Shown here piece by piece: positions 6,459 through 10,100 of a stretch of 10,100 bases of DNA (position 1 is the first letter of the stretch; every line of letters starts with the position of its first letter). Source of the stretch: Gammaproteobacteria bacterium (GTDB lineage Bacteria > Pseudomonadota > Gammaproteobacteria > Francisellales > CACEW01); contig JANQIS010000085.1 in NCBI GenBank assembly GCA_028282045.1, positions 1 to 10,100 of the forward strand, read 5' to 3'. Both the position numbers and the translations under genes were made by a program. The notes under the pieces are model-generated. The model saw nothing but the letters and a program-made list of their open reading frames with translations, was not told the origin of the DNA and searched no databases.

Positions 6459-7454
6459 TCACACCTCACCCCAGTCTTCATCATCCGCCTGAAGATCAAG
6501 TGTCGCATCGGCACGCAATAGCTTAATTAACTGCTGCAGGTCTTCGGGTGGTCTAGCCGACCAAGTGCAGGTTTCTCCTGAAATGGGATGCACTAAAGAT
6601 AATCTTCTGGCGTGCAGCGCCTGACGTTTAAATTGGCGCAATGCCTCAGCCAAAGCTTCGTCAATACCACTGGGCAATTGCAGGCGTCGACCATAGACTG
6701 GATCACCAACAATCGGGAAATTAGCATGAGCCAAATGGACCCGAATTTGATGCGTACGCCCAGTCTCTAACTGACAGAAAACCCGCGTGTGTGCACGGTA
6801 ACGTTCAGCAATACGCAAATGAGTGATCGCTTCCTTACCCAAATGCTCGTCTAAAACCGCCATCTTGGTGCGATGCTGCGGATGGCGGCCGATGGGCTTA
6901 TCAATTTTACCACCGCTAATCATCAATCCTACAACAATAGCCTCGTACTGACGCGATACAGTTCTGGCTTGTAACTGTGCCACAAGTGATGTGTGAGCCG
7001 GTAAGGTTTTAGCCACAACCAACAAGCCGCTGGTTTCTTTATCTAAACGATGTACAATCCCACAACGCGGCAATGCTGACAGGTCTTTGTCATGATGCAG
7101 CAGCGCATTGACCAGCGTCTGGTCCGGATTACCAGAACCAGGATGGACCACCAAACCAGCCGGTTTATTTACTACCAATACATGTTCATCTTCAAATACA
7201 ATATCCAAATCAATGGCCTGCGGCTGCCAGATCGCATCAGCAGTTATCTGCGCTGACACATCTACCTGTTCTCCACCCCAGACTTTGTCACGCGGCTTTA
7301 AAACTGTGTCGTTGACCCTAACCTGGCCGTCCTTAATCCACTGGGTCAACCGCGAGCGTGAATACGCCGGCAATAATTCTGCGAGTACCTGATCAAGCCT
7401 TTTACCCGCCTCAGTAACGGGAATAGTAATGTGATGTTTAATCGTTTGCACCAT
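6459..7454 (-). CDS. rluD: RluD, 23S rRNA pseudouridine(1911/1915/1917) synthase
   Basis: RluD converts three uridines in helix 69 of 23S rRNA to pseudouridine, late in assembly of the large ribosomal subunit. The protein has 331 residues (326 in E. coli). An N-terminal S4 RNA-binding domain (about 13-75, with SRSRLTQWIKDGQV at 33-46) is followed by the RluA-type catalytic domain. GIVHRLDKETSGLL (132-145) contains the catalytic Asp138. Further family motifs are GRHPQHRTKMAV (189-200), LETGRTHQIRVHL (229-241) and QALHARRL (278-285). The C-terminus is acidic. The ATG at 7454 is chosen because AGGAG lies seven bases upstream, the best ribosome-binding site in the window; a GTG at 7469 would place that site inside the gene. 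It is divergent from bamD, as in many gammaproteobacteria. The usual downstream yfiH/pgeF is replaced here by the convergent DUF945-like gene. Confidence 0.96.
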   Translation of the reverse strand: MVQTIKHHITIPVTEAGKRLDQVLAELLPAYSRSRLTQWIKDGQVRVNDTVLKPRDKVWGGEQVDVSAQITADAIWQPQAIDLDIVFEDEHVLVVNKPAGLVVHPGSGNPDQTLVNALLHHDKDLSALPRCGIVHRLDKETSGLLVVAKTLPAHTSLVAQLQARTVSRQYEAIVVGLMISGGKIDKPIGRHPQHRTKMAVLDEHLGKEAITHLRIAERYRAHTRVFCQLETGRTHQIRVHLAHANFPIVGDPVYGRRLQLPSGIDEALAEALRQFKRQALHARRLSLVHPISGETCTWSARPPEDLQQLIKLLRADATLDLQADDEDWGEV

Positions 7455-7473
7455 GTATTGGCTCCTCACTCTA

Positions 7474-7502
7474 TCGACCCACAGGGCAAAGCTCGTTACA
7501 AT
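7474..7502 (+). promoter_or_regulatory. Candidate sigma-70 promoter of bamD
   Basis: TCGACC (7474-7479) and TACAAT (7497-7502) are separated by 17 bases. The -10 box ends 29 bases before the bamD ATG, giving a leader of about 23 bases. The -35 box matches consensus at four of six positions. The spacing to the gene matches that of three other promoters here, which adds weight. Confidence 0.5.
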
Positions 7503-7509
7503 AACCTAC

Positions 7510-7540
7510 ATTTTATCGGATTACACTCTCAATGAAACAA
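7510..7540 (-). promoter_or_regulatory. Weak candidate promoter of rluD
   Basis: On the minus strand TTGTTT (7540-7535, inside the first codons of bamD) and TAAAAT (7515-7510) are separated by 19 bases. Transcription would start near 7503, within the opposing bamD -10 box, leaving a leader of about 48 bases for rluD. If both are real, the two promoters face apart and overlap, so they could compete. The spacer is not ideal and the match is poor. Confidence 0.25.
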
Positions 7541-8503
7541 CTGTTGCGTCAGATTTTTCTTTCCGCTTTTACCCTGTTATGCCTGATTACAACCGGTTGC
7601 AGTACTATTACTGAAGATCAGTTTAACGGTCAGTCAGCACAAATGATTTATACGCAGGGACAGGCCTATCTAGAGAATGAAGACTATTCTGACGCTATTA
7701 TTGCATTCCAGGCGCTCAATGCACAATATCCTTTCAGCCCTGAAGCCAAGAAAGGGAATTTAGGACTGATTTATGCCTACTTCCAACATGGTGATCCGGC
7801 ACTGAGCCTGGCTATTGCCAGTCGCTTTTTACGTACCTATCCTTCTGATACCGACGCCGCTTATGCTTATTACATGATGGGGGTGGTAGAATTTAATAAT
7901 GGCCGCGGCTTTCTGGAAGAACATTTTCCTTACAGTATGTCAGATCATGACGCAGCTAACTACCGCGCCGCCTATAAAAATTTCCAGGCGGTAGTACAAC
8001 AGTTCCCCCATAGCCGCTATGCTTCCGATGCTAAACGCCGCATGATTTATTTGCTCAATATCATGGCGATGTATCAAGTTAAAGTAGGGGAATTCGACTT
8101 TGCCAAACACGCCTATGTTGCTGCTGCACAGCGTGGATTAAACGTGCTAATTCACTACCCGCAATCGCCCGTGGTAGAGCCTGCTTTGGAGCTGATGCTA
8201 AGAAGTTATGAAAAACTTAATCTGTCGCAGTTAGCCTATCAAACTGCACAGATGCTAGCATTGAATTTCCCCGAGAACGAAACAGCCAAAAGCTTCTTGA
8301 AGGCCTATGCAAGTCAAAAAAATCTGCCGGCACAACGTAATGCCAATTCACTGAAAACGCTGATGGACGTGGCCCAACAACTTAAAGATGAGCAATCGAC
8401 ACGCCAGGCAAACAGCAAAGCCAGCACACCAAACACCACCTCAGCAGATGAACCGGCTCAAGCACCCCCGACGCTGCGACGCAATATTACACACGGCTCT
8501 TAA
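7532..8503 (+). CDS. bamD: BamD (ComL/YfiO), outer-membrane protein assembly lipoprotein
   Basis: BamD is an essential lipoprotein of the BAM complex. It sits on the inner face of the outer membrane and works with BamA to fold beta-barrel proteins. The 323-residue precursor has a lipoprotein signal peptide ending in LITTGC, so Cys23 should be acylated after cleavage; Thr rather than Leu at -3 is tolerated but not ideal. Tetratricopeptide repeats fill about 35-250, with family blocks YPFSPEAKKGNLGLIYAYF (66-84) and FPHSRYASDAKRRMIYLLN (158-176). E. coli BamD is 245 residues. Here about 65 more follow residue 255, including a Ser/Thr/Ala/Pro-rich tail (289-323) that looks disordered. It starts with ATG behind a weak GGA. 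It is divergent from rluD, and its last codons overlap the end of nadE on the other strand. As a lipoprotein it would be a client of the LolC permease encoded 3 kb away. Confidence 0.95.
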   Translation: MKQLLRQIFLSAFTLLCLITTGCSTITEDQFNGQSAQMIYTQGQAYLENEDYSDAIIAFQALNAQYPFSPEAKKGNLGLIYAYFQHGDPALSLAIASRFLRTYPSDTDAAYAYYMMGVVEFNNGRGFLEEHFPYSMSDHDAANYRAAYKNFQAVVQQFPHSRYASDAKRRMIYLLNIMAMYQVKVGEFDFAKHAYVAAAQRGLNVLIHYPQSPVVEPALELMLRSYEKLNLSQLAYQTAQMLALNFPENETAKSFLKAYASQKNLPAQRNANSLKTLMDVAQQLKDEQSTRQANSKASTPNTTSADEPAQAPPTLRRNITHGS

Positions 8504-10088
8504 AGCCATTGACAATGGGATAACGCCAATCTTTACCAAAAGCACGGTGACTAATACGTGGCCCGGGTGGTGCCTGACGGCGCTTATATTCGCTACGTCT
8601 GAGCAGACTGATCACTTGCCTCACCAGCTCCGGATCATATCCTTTGTCAATCATAGATTTGGCTGAGGCATTATGTTCGACCACTTCGCGTAAAATCGCA
8701 TCCAATGTGTCATAAGGTGGCAAACTATCCTGATCAGTCTGGTCGGCACGCAGCTCTGCTGAGGGCGCACGGGTAAGCACTCGCTCAGGAATCACAGGCT
8801 TATGTGAGTTACGATGTTTTGCCAATTGATAGACTTGTGTTTTCCAGACATCCTTCAACACATTATAAGCACCGGCCATATCACCATATAAAGTGCAATA
8901 CCCCACCGACATTTCACTTTTATTGCCCGTTGTCAGTACCAGCTTATTAAATTGATTTGACAATGCCATAAGCAAAATAGCGCGGGCACGAGCCTGAATA
9001 TTCTCCTGCGCTAAGCCACTGGGGGTGCCAGCAAACGTGTGTGCTAAGGTGCTTTCTAATACACTTACCACATCATGAATGGGTAACTGATGATATGTTA
9101 CGCCTAGTACTGTCGCTTCGGCCTGGGCATCATCTAAGCTCATTTGCGCGGTATAAGGTGATGGCAGCATAATAGCTTGCACATGCTCAGCCCCCAATGC
9201 ATCAACGGCAATCGCCAGAGTTAAGGCTGAATCGATACCGCCGGACAAACCAACTATTACGTCACTAAATCCGCTTTTATGCACATAATCACGCACCCCC
9301 ATGGTCAATGCCTGATAGAGCTCGGCAATATCACCGCCATAGGGCGTGACACTTGCCGGCTGGATATCACCATCATCAAAGTGAACATAATCTAACACGG
9401 CAGTAAACCCTGCGGCCTGAAAACGTAGCTCACCCATTGATGACAAGGCAAAGCTGTGGCCATCAAACAATAGCTCATCTTGCCCACCTAGCAAATTCAC
9501 AGCCAACAAAGGCAACCGTGTTTCCTGCACCCGGGCCTGTGCCATCTGCACACGCATATACTGACGCCCGAAAGCATATGGAGAGCCATTGAGTTGAATG
9601 AGCAACTGCGCTCCAGCGGCCTGCAATTGCTGGGCGACACTCGCAGACCAGCCATCTTCACAAATCATAACTCCTAGCCGTTGCTGACCGATAGTGACTG
9701 GTGTAGCATGGGTTCCTGCACTGAAATAGCGCACCTCATCAAAGACGGCCTCATTTGGCAGATCCTGCTTACGATGCACACAAGTCACCTGCCCCCGATA
9801 CAGTAAAAACACTGCATTGTAACAATGCACATCTACCCTATGTGGCGCACCCAGTAAAACCGGTAACATTGACACCTGGGCCAGACGTTGTAAGGCAACC
9901 TGAATACGCTGGTCAAAAGCATCATGAAATAATAAATCTTCCAGCGGATAACCACACAGTGCCATCTCAGGAAAGACCAGCAAATCTGCCTGCGCTTGAT
10001 ATGCCTGAGTCATCAATAACTCAAAATGTGCTGCATTCTCTTCCACTGCGCCGACATGCGGATTGCACTGTGCCAGGGCAATCTTCAT
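8487..10088 (-). CDS. nadE: NadE, glutamine-dependent NAD+ synthetase
   Basis: NadE makes NAD+ from nicotinic acid adenine dinucleotide, ATP and glutamine in the cytoplasm, the last step of NAD synthesis. The 533-residue protein is the two-domain form. The N-terminal nitrilase-type amidase releases ammonia from glutamine with the triad Glu41 (in FPEMALCGYP), Lys107 (HRKQDLPN) and Cys143 (MICEDGW). The C-terminal synthetase has the ATP-pyrophosphatase loop SGGIDS (282-287), then TTGNKSEMSVGYCTLYGDM (387-405) and the late segment RRQAPPGPRISHRAFGKDWR (504-523). All key residues are present. The ATG at 10088 is chosen over a GTG one codon earlier, with a partial AGAG just upstream. Only 12 bases precede it, so its promoter is outside the window. 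Its 3' end overlaps bamD by 17 bases in tail-to-tail orientation. The domain order and length match bacterial NadE enzymes that use glutamine directly. Confidence 0.97.
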   Translation of the reverse strand: MKIALAQCNPHVGAVEENAAHFELLMTQAYQAQADLLVFPEMALCGYPLEDLLFHDAFDQRIQVALQRLAQVSMLPVLLGAPHRVDVHCYNAVFLLYRGQVTCVHRKQDLPNEAVFDEVRYFSAGTHATPVTIGQQRLGVMICEDGWSASVAQQLQAAGAQLLIQLNGSPYAFGRQYMRVQMAQARVQETRLPLLAVNLLGGQDELLFDGHSFALSSMGELRFQAAGFTAVLDYVHFDDGDIQPASVTPYGGDIAELYQALTMGVRDYVHKSGFSDVIVGLSGGIDSALTLAIAVDALGAEHVQAIMLPSPYTAQMSLDDAQAEATVLGVTYHQLPIHDVVSVLESTLAHTFAGTPSGLAQENIQARARAILLMALSNQFNKLVLTTGNKSEMSVGYCTLYGDMAGAYNVLKDVWKTQVYQLAKHRNSHKPVIPERVLTRAPSAELRADQTDQDSLPPYDTLDAILREVVEHNASAKSMIDKGYDPELVRQVISLLRRSEYKRRQAPPGPRISHRAFGKDWRYPIVNGFKSRV

Positions 10089-10100
10089 CACACCACTCTG

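Noticed and set aside
7108..7392. 94-codon plus-strand frame opposite rluD
   Set aside because: It lies entirely within the S4 and catalytic coding region of rluD, is of low protein-like quality and has no ribosome-binding site.
8388..8666. 92-codon plus-strand frame overlapping the ends of bamD and nadE
   Set aside because: It is out of frame with bamD and opposite the conserved NadE C-terminus. A frameshifted bamD extension was considered, but the bamD frame itself ends cleanly at 8503.
1..10100. Mobile element, phage, toxin-antitoxin, CRISPR or defence locus
   Set aside because: No transposase, integrase, terminal inverted repeats, spaced direct repeats or small paired genes were found; six of the seven genes are core or envelope-type genes.

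Overview
The window looks like a chromosomal segment of a gammaproteobacterium with moderate GC content. It carries the divergent rluD/bamD pair, a LolC-type lipoprotein-release permease, an FtsI-type penicillin-binding protein and a glutamine-dependent NAD synthetase. All of these read like members of a free-living or host-associated gammaproteobacterium. The LolC N-terminus and the unusual gene neighbourhood make me lean towards a Legionellales/Coxiella-like lineage, but this is an impression that only a database search could confirm. I see no phage, insertion sequence, CRISPR array, rRNA or tRNA.

Layout, left to right: (1) 87-1607, minus, a divergent NAD-binding protein of the S-adenosylhomocysteine-hydrolase (SAHH) fold; (2) 1826-3574, plus, FtsI/PBP3; (3) 3645-4889, minus, LolC/LolE permease; (4) 5023-6435, plus, a membrane-anchored DUF945/YdgA-like protein of unknown function; (5) 6459-7454, minus, RluD 23S rRNA pseudouridine synthase; (6) 7532-8503, plus, BamD outer-membrane assembly lipoprotein; (7) 8487-10088, minus, NadE. 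The first 86 bases hold only short inverted repeats and perhaps the tail of a gene from the left. The only other non-coding stretch of any size is 1608-1825, a divergent promoter region.

The seven genes alternate strictly in strand (- + - + - + -), so no two neighbours can share an operon. Candidate sigma-70 promoters in the divergent gaps place the -10 box 28-30 bases before the start codon for four genes (ftsI, lolC, the DUF945-like gene, bamD). This also fixes their translation starts downstream of longer in-frame extensions. The three convergent junctions are tight (70 bp, 23 bp, and a 17-bp overlap) and have no clear intrinsic terminators.

Functionally, ftsI, lolC, bamD and probably the DUF945-like gene all serve the envelope: septal peptidoglycan, lipoprotein sorting and outer-membrane protein assembly. 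BamD is itself a lipoprotein that would depend on the Lol pathway. rluD and nadE are housekeeping genes for ribosome maturation and NAD synthesis. I found no clear undescribed multi-gene system. The most unusual item is the SAHH-like protein, which keeps the NAD site and part of the catalytic set but alters the rest. Next are the isolated positions of ftsI (outside a division/cell-wall cluster) and of lolC (without an adjacent lolD).
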